DNA of 64,000 nucleotides from Moanibacter sp964542645 (GTDB lineage Bacteria; Verrucomicrobiota; Verrucomicrobiia; Opitutales; UBA2987): NCBI GenBank assembly GCA_964542645.1, contig CAZIUG010000008.1, positions 62,001 through 126,000 of the forward strand, read 5' to 3'. Made by a program: the position numbers and the translations under genes. Below, piece after piece: positions 51,336 through 59,576 of the stretch (position 1 is the first letter of the stretch; every line of letters starts with the position of its first letter). The notes under the pieces are model-generated. The model did no database searches, was not told where the DNA came from, and saw only the letters and a list, made by a program, of their open reading frames with translations.

Positions 51336-52289
51336 TCAGACATTTGTCATTTTCTGAATCAGCTGATCGTTAAATTCCTGCGCACCATGATGACCAATTC
51401 CCTTCAATGCCTGAACCATGGCTGCAATCTCAACGAGATGAGCAAGATCTCGACCGGGACGAACAGTAAGCTGAATTTCCGGGACACGGGTCCCGAGAAT
51501 CTCATAGAAGCTTTGCTCTAAGCCAGTTCTCTCTTCTACCATCTCCGGCTCCCACCCGATGAATGAGACAACTAGGTCAATTTTCTTTTCAAGACGTATG
51601 GCGCGAACACCAAAAATATCGGCTACATTAATAATTCCTAATCCACGGCATTCCATGTAACCACGATTCAAATCGGAACTCCTAGCCATTAATTCGACCT
51701 CTTTGATAAGCCTGATATAGACAAGATCGTCGGCAACCAAGCTATGACCCTTCTCAATTAGACCAAGTGCACACTCACTTTTCCCGATTCCACTACCTCC
51801 ACGAATTAAAGTACCAATCCCCTTAACATCCATCATAGTTCCATGTTCGGAACTGCGTGGTGCAAATTTATCCTCCAAGAGCAGAACGGCGCTGGTAGTA
51901 AACTCGTGGGACGTCAGAGCCGAACGCATAAGGGGGACTCTGTATTTGTTCGCGATCTGGAACATCGCCTGGGAGGGAACAAGATTTCTCGAAACAATAA
52001 TGCAGGGTATTTTCCTGGCTACCATTTCATTAAGAATTTGTTGCTGCCTCTCGATGCTCAACTCACGCATAAAACCCATGTCACCAGCCCCAAAAAGCTG
52101 AACCCGTTTAGCCCCAAAATGTTTAAATGAACCAGCTAAACAAAGAGATGGCCGGTTTACACTTCGATCACGTATAACCGATCTCATACCCTCTTGTCCG
52201 GCCACAAGCTTAAGTCTAAGGGACTCCTTGAAAGAGTTATAGAAGTCCTCTACGGAGATGCTATCTACAATCTTCGGTCTTGGCTTCAT
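51336..52289 (-). CDS. hprK: HPr kinase/phosphorylase
   Basis: A 317-residue HprK. The N-terminal half is the variable domain; residues 164-171 are the Walker A GGSGIGKS, H149 in SSEHGTMMDVKG is at the catalytic His/Asp position, and MECRGLGIINV (212-222) is the family signature. It phosphorylates or dephosphorylates Ser46 of HPr in PTS-linked carbon control. In Gram-negatives it is commonly part of an incomplete PTS with regulatory roles. It abuts lptB (TAATG, one-base overlap), forming the 3' end of the lptC-lptA-lptB-hprK unit. Confidence 0.95.
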   Translation of the reverse strand: MKPRPKIVDSISVEDFYNSFKESLRLKLVAGQEGMRSVIRDRSVNRPSLCLAGSFKHFGAKRVQLFGAGDMGFMRELSIERQQQILNEMVARKIPCIIVSRNLVPSQAMFQIANKYRVPLMRSALTSHEFTTSAVLLLEDKFAPRSSEHGTMMDVKGIGTLIRGGSGIGKSECALGLIEKGHSLVADDLVYIRLIKEVELMARSSDLNRGYMECRGLGIINVADIFGVRAIRLEKKIDLVVSFIGWEPEMVEERTGLEQSFYEILGTRVPEIQLTVRPGRDLAHLVEIAAMVQALKGIGHHGAQEFNDQLIQKMTNV

Positions 52290-53023
52290 TAGAAATCAAA
52301 CCTCTCTCCGAGATAGAATTCCCTACTCAAAGGATCACTTAAGAGTCTCTCGCTACTTCCTTCCAAGATTACTTTCCCTCGATGCATCAAATATGCACGG
52401 TCTACGATCCGCAAAGTCTCCCGTACATTATGGTCGGTAATCAATACCCCGATATCTTTTTCTTTGAGACCCACAATAAGCTCCTGCACCTCAGAAACAC
52501 TTATAGGATCTATACCGCTGAAAGGCTCGTCCATCAAGAGAAACCTTGGCGACATGACAAGAGCTCGAGAAATTTCCAGCCGCCTACACTCTCCACCGCT
52601 CAGAGTATAAGCTTTCTGGGCAGCAAGAGTCATGAGACCAAGTTCATCAAGATGATGAGCAACTACTTGATCGATTTCCTTGCGAGTAAGAACGAGAGTT
52701 TCGGCTACTAGCCGGATATTCTCTTCTACCGTAAGTCTTCTAAAGACAGAGGTTTCCTGGGGAAGATAGCCTACACCAAGACGAGCACGTTTATACATCG
52801 GGGTTCGAGTTATATCGTCCGAGCCTATGGAAATAGAACCCTCGGTAGCAGCTAAAAGCCCTACTACAATATGAAAACAGGTCGTTTTTCCTGCTCCATT
52901 GGGACCTAGAAGACCAACGATTTCTCCAGACTTTAGCTCGATATCGACTCCGTCAACAACCCGTCGTCTACCAAATTCTTTTACAATCCCCTGAACCGAA
53001 AGCGATGACATGTTATCAGGCAT
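52289..53023 (-). CDS. lptB: LPS export ABC transporter ATPase LptB
   Basis: A 244-residue ABC ATPase: Walker A GPNGAGKTT, Q-loop YLPQETSVFRRLTVEENI, signature LSGGECRR, Walker B RFLLMDEPFSGIDPIS, switch His in ITDHNVRETL. YLPQE.S.FR.L is the LptB fingerprint, separating it from branched-chain amino-acid ATPases. It powers lipopolysaccharide extraction with LptF/LptG, which are not in the window. It is 20 bases downstream of lptA and overlaps hprK by one base. Confidence 0.95.
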   Translation of the reverse strand: MPDNMSSLSVQGIVKEFGRRRVVDGVDIELKSGEIVGLLGPNGAGKTTCFHIVVGLLAATEGSISIGSDDITRTPMYKRARLGVGYLPQETSVFRRLTVEENIRLVAETLVLTRKEIDQVVAHHLDELGLMTLAAQKAYTLSGGECRRLEISRALVMSPRFLLMDEPFSGIDPISVSEVQELIVGLKEKDIGVLITDHNVRETLRIVDRAYLMHRGKVILEGSSERLLSDPLSREFYLGERFDF

Positions 53024-53043
53024 TACTGGGCAATCCTCAGTTT

Positions 53044-53691
53044 TTAATTATGGTTCTCAGATACGGATTGAAATCCGAGATCCGGCAATTTGCTCAGTCG
53101 TAAAGTGGGGCGGTTCTCGTGATTGTTAGGGTCAATCTCGACCAACGCTTGTTTTTCATCTTTTAGAAGGGTAATTCTCCAACCTCTCACTTCCCCTTGC
53201 CCATCAAAGACCCTGGGTGAATCCTTCAGGATTAATTTACCCTCAATCGGAAAAATTTCGGCAATCCCCGCCTCTGCCCTTCTTCCAGCCTGTAGGATTA
53301 TAACATGTCCTTTCGCTACGATTCTCTGGATACCACCAAATTCACTAATCGTCACATCAGTCTGGTCGGAATTCTCTTCTCTTAATGAAACAATTTCGAG
53401 TTGTTCACTCTCCAAAGTTAGGCTAGTACTCTCCACACGAACCTTCCCTTGAAAGCGAAAATGATTCATGTTGCGCTGACTTCTCATCACCAGTGAGTCA
53501 CTGCTGATAATGGTCCCAGACGTGATTTCAGAGCCAGACGACTGAGTCTGGGCCTGCTCCGCCTTAATTTCAGTAAAGAGGAGAAGGACCCAGCAGACCA
53601 TAAATCCAATTGTCCTAGAGATTCGCTTTCCTTGAGTACGCCCAGCACTCGTTCCGTCATATTTTTTGAAATGAGATTCCTCAACATTCAT
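53044..53691 (-). CDS. lptA: LPS transport periplasmic protein LptA (OstA-like)
   Basis: A 215-residue protein with an internal signal/anchor at about 28-44 (IGFMVCWVLLLFTEIKA) preceded by a basic 27-residue tail. The mature part is a beta-jellyroll of the OstA/LptA kind: ISSDSLVMRSQRNMNHFRFQGKVRVESTSLTLESEQLEIV and GIQRIVAKGHVIILQAGRRAEAGIAEIFPIEGKLILKDSPRVFDGQGEVRGWRI. It bridges LPS across the periplasm. It overlaps lptC by 4 bases (ATGA) and precedes lptB, the classical order, which supports a weakly conserved assignment. Confidence 0.87.
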   Translation of the reverse strand: MNVEESHFKKYDGTSAGRTQGKRISRTIGFMVCWVLLLFTEIKAEQAQTQSSGSEITSGTIISSDSLVMRSQRNMNHFRFQGKVRVESTSLTLESEQLEIVSLREENSDQTDVTISEFGGIQRIVAKGHVIILQAGRRAEAGIAEIFPIEGKLILKDSPRVFDGQGEVRGWRITLLKDEKQALVEIDPNNHENRPTLRLSKLPDLGFQSVSENHN

Positions 53692-54155
53692 TTCAGGACC
53701 TCGGCCATCTTTCCAAATACTTTCATACGGACATCCTCTCTGATCAATAGTGTTTGATCATCGCCAATCCAGTCCCATTTGTTTCCTGAGATTTCAAAAT
53801 CATGTCCAATAACGCGGAGCCTCGATCCACTTGAAGCTCTCCTTTCGTTGGGAAAAACAGAAGCGGTCGGACTCTCGACAATACCTGTTACAGTTCGAGC
53901 GGAAGTCCCCGAGAAGAAACGTAGAGTTAGATTTTTAATTTCAATCCTGTCTCGGCCTAAAAAGCTGCCTTGGCTTCCCACTAAATCCCACACAATGTAC
54001 CCGTTTTGCCCAAAAATTGGCATCCTAAAGTCGTATAAGGGAGCATTTGGAAGGATCTGCGCCTCAGATGCTGCCAAACCGGCCATATATAGACAACAGC
54101 CCATAAATCCAACCTGACTAAAAATTTTCCAGGATTGCTTTGAGAGATTCTTCAT
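53688..54155 (-). CDS. lptC: LPS export protein LptC-like
   Basis: A 155-residue protein with one N-terminal hydrophobic stretch (VGFMGCCLYMAGLAAS) that could anchor it in the inner membrane or be cleaved. The remainder is beta-rich (PLYDFRMPIFGQNGYIVWDLVGSQGSFLGRDRIEIKNLTLRFF) as in LptC/YrbK, which hands LPS from LptBFG to LptA. Sequence alone is weak; position before lptA-lptB makes the call. ATG 54155 is preferred over an in-frame GTG at 54170; neither has a strong ribosome site. Confidence 0.8.
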   Translation of the reverse strand: MKNLSKQSWKIFSQVGFMGCCLYMAGLAASEAQILPNAPLYDFRMPIFGQNGYIVWDLVGSQGSFLGRDRIEIKNLTLRFFSGTSARTVTGIVESPTASVFPNERRASSGSRLRVIGHDFEISGNKWDWIGDDQTLLIREDVRMKVFGKMAEVLK

Positions 54156-54362
54156 TTTCTCATTCACCACCGCGCACCGATCACGAAGAAGCCTTTAAGA
54201 ATTGGTTGAAGGAAGTCTCCATTTTTAAAAAACAACTCGACTGCAACATCCACCCAAGTTCTCCTGGCCACGAGTCACAGAAGCTCGAATTGTTCCTCTA
54301 GAATAAACAATTTCAACCACTGCGAAAAGGAGAGTCTTAAATTCTTCGGAATCCACTTAGAT

Positions 54363-54587
54363 TTAAAGAAAGGGGTTGCACAAACCAGGACCACTCCCGA
54401 GGTCCAATTCAATCGCTCTAACTGCGTCAACGATCTTTATCCTAAGATTGCCGTCGATCAGTGCAAGCGCCAACTCTGCCTCCTGGTAACCAACAATCAG
54501 TTTATTACTGCATACCAATTATTCGTAATCTCTATTAACAAGGACGAAGCCAAATTCTTCCTGAATAAGTTTTACCTCCAGTCTACC
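54363..54587 (-). pseudogene. Short decayed gene upstream of lptC with internal TAA
   Basis: Minus-strand frame of 22 codons (GRLEVKLIQEEFGFVLVNRDYE), one TAA at 54519-54521, then 51 more codons in the same frame (LVCSNKLIVGYQEAELALALI, then IKIVDAVRAIELDLGSG) to TAA at 54363. The two halves read as one small beta-rich protein of about 75-90 residues, the first part like proteins with an E.FGFVLVN strand. No intact start is seen. Single nonsense mutation or base-call error. Confidence 0.45.
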
Positions 54588-54645
54588 TTAAACGCCCTAT
54601 GATAAATCCGCCCTCCCTGAAGATAAGCAGGAAGAAATTCTGGAA

Positions 54646-54672
54646 CACTATCCAAAAAATGTTCGGATAGTG
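54646..54672. repeat. 8-bp inverted repeat
   Basis: CACTATCC and GGATAGTG around an 11-base loop. On the minus strand it would precede the decayed gene, so it may be old operator or leader sequence. Confidence 0.35.
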
Positions 54673-54817
54673 GGAAAGCCAATATAACAACAATGGTTAA
54701 CTGAAATACACCTCAATTTCAGGTCATTAAATCCCATGACAATTTAGACAATGGATGACACCGTTATTTGATTCTTCAACTAAGCAATTACGCTCATTGC
54801 CGTTTGATAATTCCCAA

Positions 54818-54859
54818 AATTTAACAATTCCTTTTTCGCTAAAAAGGAATTGTTAAATT
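54818..54859. repeat. Perfect 19-bp inverted repeat with 4-base loop
   Basis: AATTTAACAATTCCTTTTT, loop CGCT, then its exact complement. No mismatch over 38 paired bases. It is AT-rich and not followed by a T-run. It could be a cruciform site, an operator, or the remains of a small inverted-repeat element; no target-site duplication is visible. Confidence 0.7.
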
Positions 54860-55056
54860 CAAATCTACATTCCCAAGCCACAACTCATTGAAATATCATG
54901 ACTTACGGAAACAAACTACAGGAGATTACCAACCTCTTGGATCCGAAATTAAATGTTGGCGAAAAATTTTAAACCCTATACCGTTTGAGCCCCTTTTTAT
55001 TAGAGAATCCGAATAATCGGATTCCCACTGGTTGATCTGAACAGAAAAAATCCGAG

Positions 55057-55539
55057 ATGGATATACTCCATTCATACTGGCGAATGGAGTATATCAAGGC
55101 TCCAAAAGACAAAGAGAATTGGGAGAGCTTTTTTGCGACACTGCCTGATTCGAAGAATGACAGAGAAGCTCTCATCATCTTGCGTGAGGAGTATTCGTAT
55201 CTATTACTAAATAAATTTCCGTATAGCCCAGGCCATCTTCTAGCTGTCCCATACAGAGAGGCAGCTGACTTGACCCAACTAGAAGCAATGGAACGCAACG
55301 ATCTCATGGAGACAATAACCAAAGGCAAAGACTTACTTCAGCGAGCATTCAATCCGGACGGTTTCAATATAGGGTTTAATCTCGGTTCTGCATCCGGAGC
55401 TGGGATTCCAAAACACCTCCATTGTCATATCGTACCAAGGTGGAGCAACGACGTAAATTTCATGCCCGTCATTGGCCAAACCAGGGTCCTTCCCCAAGCT
55501 CTCGATGAAACCTGGGAACATCTCCAAGGTTTTTGCTGA
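55057..55539 (+). CDS. HIT-family hydrolase (Ap4A/Fhit-like)
   Basis: A 160-residue histidine-triad protein: HLHCHIVPRW (around residue 128-137) is the H-x-H-x-H nucleotide-hydrolysis motif, and LHSYWRMEYIKAPK at the start matches the LW.PWRM.YI element of bacterial Ap4A hydrolase/phosphorylase-like HIT proteins. NKFPYSPGHLLAVPYREAADL is the conserved core. The CxxC zinc site of related proteins is absent (FFATLPDSK in its place). It would cleave dinucleoside polyphosphates or adenylylated compounds. The start at 55057 is set by the conserved N-terminus; a 14-bp hairpin begins 3 bases inside it. Confidence 0.92.
   Translation: MDILHSYWRMEYIKAPKDKENWESFFATLPDSKNDREALIILREEYSYLLLNKFPYSPGHLLAVPYREAADLTQLEAMERNDLMETITKGKDLLQRAFNPDGFNIGFNLGSASGAGIPKHLHCHIVPRWSNDVNFMPVIGQTRVLPQALDETWEHLQGFC
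55060..55095 (+). promoter_or_regulatory. 14-bp hairpin over the HIT translation start
   Basis: GATATACTCCATTC, 8-base loop, GAATGGAGTATATC: a perfect stem lying in codons 2-13, starting directly after the ATG (55057-55059). Such a structure would hinder ribosome loading and could act as a thermosensor or attenuating element. Both arms encode conserved residues, so selection on protein could partly explain it. Confidence 0.45.
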
Positions 55540-55587
55540 GATCTTTATCGGAAACACGAAACCGTAGCCAACGGCCTCATCCTTTCA

Positions 55588-56544
55588 ATGCCTGAAAAAC
55601 AAATTCATTTTCAAAACCCACGCGTCCTCAGCCAGCTGTATTGTGACGACGAGAACAATCTCGCATTGGTTGAGAATACACTGCAGGTGAAATTGGTTAC
55701 CAGAGACGGTTGGCTCAAAATAGAGGGGCCGTCAGATGCAATACGAAATACGGAGACCCTCTTTGAAACACTTCGGAACGGACGCTCACAAGGTCTAGCC
55801 ATTAAGAATTCGGACTTTCAGAATATTGTGAAAGCGATAAGGTCTGGGAACGGTCAGGAAGTTCAGGATCTCTTCACGAAACCCGTAACTATTCAGATTA
55901 GGAACCGAAGCATCGTTCCCAGGACGATCAATCAAAAAAGATACGTTCAGTCTATGTTGGAAACTGAGATCGTCTTTGGGATTGGCCCTGCAGGAACAGG
56001 AAAGACTTATCTCGCTATGGCAACTGCAATCGATGCTCTGTTAAAAGAGGAAGTAGAAAAGCTGATCTTGACACGCCCGGCGGTGGAAGCCGGCGAAGCC
56101 CTTGGATTCTTACCAGGGGATCTCCAAGAAAAAATCCAACCCTATCTCCGCCCCCTTTATGACGCTATGAACGATATTATAGGGCCTGAGCTGTCACAAA
56201 AGCTCCTCGAGCGCGGTGTTATAGAGATTGCCCCTCTAGCATACATGAGGGGGCGTACGCTTTCAAATGCATTCATTATTCTCGACGAGGCACAGAACAC
56301 CACCCCAGAACAGATGATGATGTTTTTGACTCGCATGGGGGATCGTAGCCGAACTGTCATTACAGGTGATATCACGCAAATTGATCTGCCGCAGCAAAAG
56401 GATTCCGGCCTAAAACAGGCAATTCATGTTCTTGGTGAAATTCCCGGAATCACCTTTCTCCACCTGAATAAAAATGATGTTGTACGACATCCTTTGGTTC
56501 AAGAAATTATTGAAGCTTACGCAGGCTATTCTCAGTCGGATTAA
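55588..56544 (+). CDS. phoH: PhoH-like ATPase (YbeZ)
   Basis: A 318-residue PhoH/YbeZ protein. N-terminal KH-like segment (LVTRDGWLKIEGPSDAIRNTETLFETL), then P-loop GPAGTGKT (133-140), TRPAVEAGEALGFLPGDLQEKIQPYLRPLYDA, Walker B FIILDEAQNTTPEQMMMFLTRMG and ITGDITQIDLP. It is an RNA-linked ATPase/helicase that works with the endonuclease YbeY in rRNA processing; ybeY is two genes downstream. It follows the HIT gene by 48 bases and leads the conserved phoH-7TM HD-ybeY cluster. Confidence 0.96.
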   Translation: MPEKQIHFQNPRVLSQLYCDDENNLALVENTLQVKLVTRDGWLKIEGPSDAIRNTETLFETLRNGRSQGLAIKNSDFQNIVKAIRSGNGQEVQDLFTKPVTIQIRNRSIVPRTINQKRYVQSMLETEIVFGIGPAGTGKTYLAMATAIDALLKEEVEKLILTRPAVEAGEALGFLPGDLQEKIQPYLRPLYDAMNDIIGPELSQKLLERGVIEIAPLAYMRGRTLSNAFIILDEAQNTTPEQMMMFLTRMGDRSRTVITGDITQIDLPQQKDSGLKQAIHVLGEIPGITFLHLNKNDVVRHPLVQEIIEAYAGYSQSD

Positions 56545-56612
56545 TCGTGATAACCTAAAGCGTATTCTAATATCCCCCTAAGAACTAGATATACAATGCA
56601 AAAAGCATAGTT

Positions 56613-59039
56613 ATGGCCTTTTTAAAAAGAAGGAAGAACGATACAAGCGGGGCTCCCCGGCGACAAAGAAGGGAGGAAGACAACTTGTCTTCTAACAGGA
56701 TGCCGAACCTTCAAGTGCTGGTTTACAGCCTCGTGTTTCTTGTTTTTTCTGGGCTTCTTATCTTCGTTTGTTTTGTTGGACTATCTCCAGCGGGTCCGCA
56801 GCTTATCGCCAAACAACCGGCCCGTGTTCGTGTTGTGGCGGAAATTCCCTTCTTCTACGAGAGTAAAGTCCTCACAGAGCAGCTCATTCAGCAAAGGAAA
56901 AAAAGGGTTCCGCCCGTATACCGTATCAATCTAGCTCCCTATAGCCAATTTGAAGAATACATTCATCGATTTAGCGAGGATCTCAAAGAATTAGAAAAAA
57001 CCCTGACTGACCTTGAATTTGAAAAACATACCGCCCGGATTGAAGCTTTCGCACTAGGAATCGAGCCAAGAAGTTCCTACAACGTGACAGCGGAGGATGT
57101 TGTCGTTCTACTTAATGAGGCCGACCCAGAAAACAGGTATACCGTGATTGAGGAAGGACTGACAATCCTTCGAGAAATATTCCTAGAAGGTATTTACGAT
57201 TTAGAGCACTCGATCATTGAGGCAGGCGCCGGGAATTTGAGCTTCTTTAACATACACAAGGACTCTGGGCACATTACCCAAGTTGAAGTGCAGTCCGAAG
57301 AGGATGCCCTACGTTATCTTCGAATCAACCTTGCAGCCCTTGATGTCTCCCGTGAACTCTCCGTCGCACTCTATCGCTTGCTTCGTAAAGGACTCAGACC
57401 CAACCTGATTTACGACCAAACTAAAAGCGATGAAAAAATCAATCAGGTGATTTCAAGCGTCGATCCCGTTACCATTCGCGTTGAAGAAGGCGATACGATT
57501 ATCGAGCCTGGAGTAAAAGTCTCTAAACTGGACCTCGAGAAACGAGCCGCTTACTTGCAAAGTTTAAAAACGGCACCCCATCTAACTATAGCATTCAACA
57601 CCCTCCTCTGGGAACGCCTCCTCTTGACCATTGCAATTATGTTATCTGGCGGGCTCTTTGTCAGAATATCAGGGATTAGCCTTCCAAAACTAAGGCAACA
57701 GTTTCTGCTCTGTGGAACGGTTATAATAACAAACCTGGCTATTGTCCGTCTCATACTTGAGCTGGGGGAAGTCTACACGTTAGGAGGATTTGGCATTGAT
57801 CTAACAGCCGTGATTCCTTACCTAGCGCCTGCCGCATTCGGCCCAATCTTGATTACCATTTTAACGGGACCAGGCTCGGGGATTTTCGCTGCGATTATGA
57901 TCAGTCTCTTCAACGGTCTTATGCAGGGTAACTCCATTCCCATATTCCTCGTTTCTCTCCTCTCTTGTCTTTTCGCAATCTACTATTGCCGCGATGTCCA
58001 GGTGAGGACGAAAGTCGTACGGGCAGGCGCTATTTCAGGGTTCAGTGTTGCCGTATGTGTATTATTTCTTGGGCTTCGCGATGCTCTTGACCCTGTCATC
58101 ATAAGTAATCAAATCATTGTCGGCCTCACCATGGGGATTGTTACTGGAATTGCAGTAGTTGGGTTTCTACCCATTCTTGAGCACCTCTTCCATTTGACGA
58201 CCAACATCACCCTCCTTGAGCTCACGGATTTCAACCACCCGCTCTTGCGTCGAATGCAAGTTTCAGCGCCCGGAAGTTACCATCATAGTCTAATGGTAGC
58301 TAATCTTTCTGAAAATGCCGCCCTTGGCATCAGTGCAAACCCACTTGTTTGTCGAGTCTGTTCACTTTTTCACGACATTGGGAAAACTGTTAAACCTGAA
58401 TACTTCACGGAAAACCAGAGCCAAACGACAAATCCCCATCTGAGAAAAAACCCTTCAATGAGTGCACTTGTAATCAAAAGCCATGTGAAGGAAGGGGTTC
58501 ACCTAGCGGAACAATCAAAACTGCCCAGATTGATCATTGATGTAATTCTGCAGCATCACGGAACAACTCTTATTCAGTATTTTTACTACAAAGCATTGAA
58601 GGAGAAAGAGAAACAAAGAACACTGCCTCTTTTTCCTGGGGCTCCTAAAATTGATATCGATGAAGTCAATGAGAGTACCTACCGTTACGATGGGCCTAAG
58701 CCCAACTTCAAGGAAAGTGCGATCATTTTCTTCGCCGATTCAATTGAAGCCGCCAGCCGGAGTTTACCTAAAGTCACTTCCCAGTCAATTGACGAACTCT
58801 TGGAACGGATTTTTCAAGAAAGAATTGACGACAACCAGCTTGAAGATTGTCCGTTAACCTTCGAAGAAATAAAGGAAATAAAAAGGCGATTCTCTTTCAC
58901 TCTTTTGAATATGCTTCACGCTAGAATTGAGTACCCAACTAATACGGAAGACTCGAAACCGGGAAATCAGCCAACTACAAAACAGAAAGGAGCCACTAGA
59001 ACCAAACCAAAACGTTCGCAGAAGTCTCTCCAGAACTAG
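56613..59039 (+). CDS. 7TM-HD membrane protein (PgpH-like HD phosphohydrolase)
   Basis: An 808-residue protein. A cytosolic basic N-terminus, first membrane helix (LVYSLVFLVFSGLLIFVCF, about 33-55), an extracellular 7TMR-HDED region (about 60-320), seven-helix membrane block (about 325-510), then a cytosolic HD domain with H-bearing SYHHSLMVANLSENA and VCSLFHDIGK (HD at about 591-592). The family hydrolyses cyclic di-AMP in Gram-positives. Its substrate here is not certain. A Lys/Thr-rich tail ends the protein. The synteny phoH-7TM HD-ybeY is the standard one in many phyla. Confidence 0.94.
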   Translation: MAFLKRRKNDTSGAPRRQRREEDNLSSNRMPNLQVLVYSLVFLVFSGLLIFVCFVGLSPAGPQLIAKQPARVRVVAEIPFFYESKVLTEQLIQQRKKRVPPVYRINLAPYSQFEEYIHRFSEDLKELEKTLTDLEFEKHTARIEAFALGIEPRSSYNVTAEDVVVLLNEADPENRYTVIEEGLTILREIFLEGIYDLEHSIIEAGAGNLSFFNIHKDSGHITQVEVQSEEDALRYLRINLAALDVSRELSVALYRLLRKGLRPNLIYDQTKSDEKINQVISSVDPVTIRVEEGDTIIEPGVKVSKLDLEKRAAYLQSLKTAPHLTIAFNTLLWERLLLTIAIMLSGGLFVRISGISLPKLRQQFLLCGTVIITNLAIVRLILELGEVYTLGGFGIDLTAVIPYLAPAAFGPILITILTGPGSGIFAAIMISLFNGLMQGNSIPIFLVSLLSCLFAIYYCRDVQVRTKVVRAGAISGFSVAVCVLFLGLRDALDPVIISNQIIVGLTMGIVTGIAVVGFLPILEHLFHLTTNITLLELTDFNHPLLRRMQVSAPGSYHHSLMVANLSENAALGISANPLVCRVCSLFHDIGKTVKPEYFTENQSQTTNPHLRKNPSMSALVIKSHVKEGVHLAEQSKLPRLIIDVILQHHGTTLIQYFYYKALKEKEKQRTLPLFPGAPKIDIDEVNESTYRYDGPKPNFKESAIIFFADSIEAASRSLPKVTSQSIDELLERIFQERIDDNQLEDCPLTFEEIKEIKRRFSFTLLNMLHARIEYPTNTEDSKPGNQPTTKQKGATRTKPKRSQKSLQN

Positions 59040-59096
59040 CCCCTAAAAATTAAAATCCGATTACCCTGAGGAAACCTGAATCGACATATATAGGAA

Positions 59097-59576
59097 TTGA
59101 AAAGAACGAAGCATCTTATCGAGATAACGAATCGGTCTGGTCGTCTACAGTTCTCTCCTTCGGAGGTTAGAGAGCTATTCGCTTTCATAGAAAAACAGCC
59201 CGAGTTTAAAGTGCCTGAAGGAACTCTTTCGATTGCCTTCCTGGAGGATCAAGAGCACACCAGAATTCATCAAGAATACATGGAAAATTCTAGTTCAACC
59301 GATGTCATAACTTTTCCTGGCGATCCTAACATGGGGTTGAGTGGTGAAATTTGTGTCTCGGTAGACTTCGCAGAAAAATACGCTCAAATTCATAAGAAAT
59401 CCTTTGATGAGGAAATTACTCTCTATCTACTTCACGGATGGCTTCATCTAGCCGGATTCGATGACCGAGGAGAAACTACTTCAAAAAAAATGAACCAAAT
59501 GCAGAACAAAGTTTTCTCCCGAATACAGAACTCGAGATTGGTTCCTAAATTCTACCTTGGGGAAAGTGAGGGATGA
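59097..59576 (+). CDS. ybeY: Endoribonuclease YbeY
   Basis: A 159-residue YbeY that trims 16S rRNA 3' ends and polices 70S ribosomes. SIAFLEDQEHTRIHQEYMENSSSTDVITFP is the substrate-groove segment. The metal motif reads H113-G-W-L-H117-L-A-G-F-D-D123: the first two histidines are kept, but the third is aspartate in place of the common His. TTG at 59097 is the start, with AGGAA almost directly before it (unusually tight). Coupled by a 4-base overlap to the DUF502 gene. Confidence 0.92.
   Translation: MKRTKHLIEITNRSGRLQFSPSEVRELFAFIEKQPEFKVPEGTLSIAFLEDQEHTRIHQEYMENSSSTDVITFPGDPNMGLSGEICVSVDFAEKYAQIHKKSFDEEITLYLLHGWLHLAGFDDRGETTSKKMNQMQNKVFSRIQNSRLVPKFYLGESEG

Larger units (their letters stand above)
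54171..55056. other. 886-base divergent spacer with a decayed gene and three inverted repeats
   Basis: Longest gene-free stretch of the window. It holds a broken frame on the minus strand (54363-54587), an 8-bp inverted repeat (54646-54672) and a perfect 19-bp inverted repeat (54818-54859); a 14-bp one overlaps the HIT start just beyond. Promoters of the lpt and HIT operons should also be here. Confidence 0.55.

Noticed and set aside
51250..51375. 41-codon frame MLLVGGKMKSQEIY... overlapping the end of hprK
   Set aside because: It overlaps hprK on the opposite strand and has no recognisable features.
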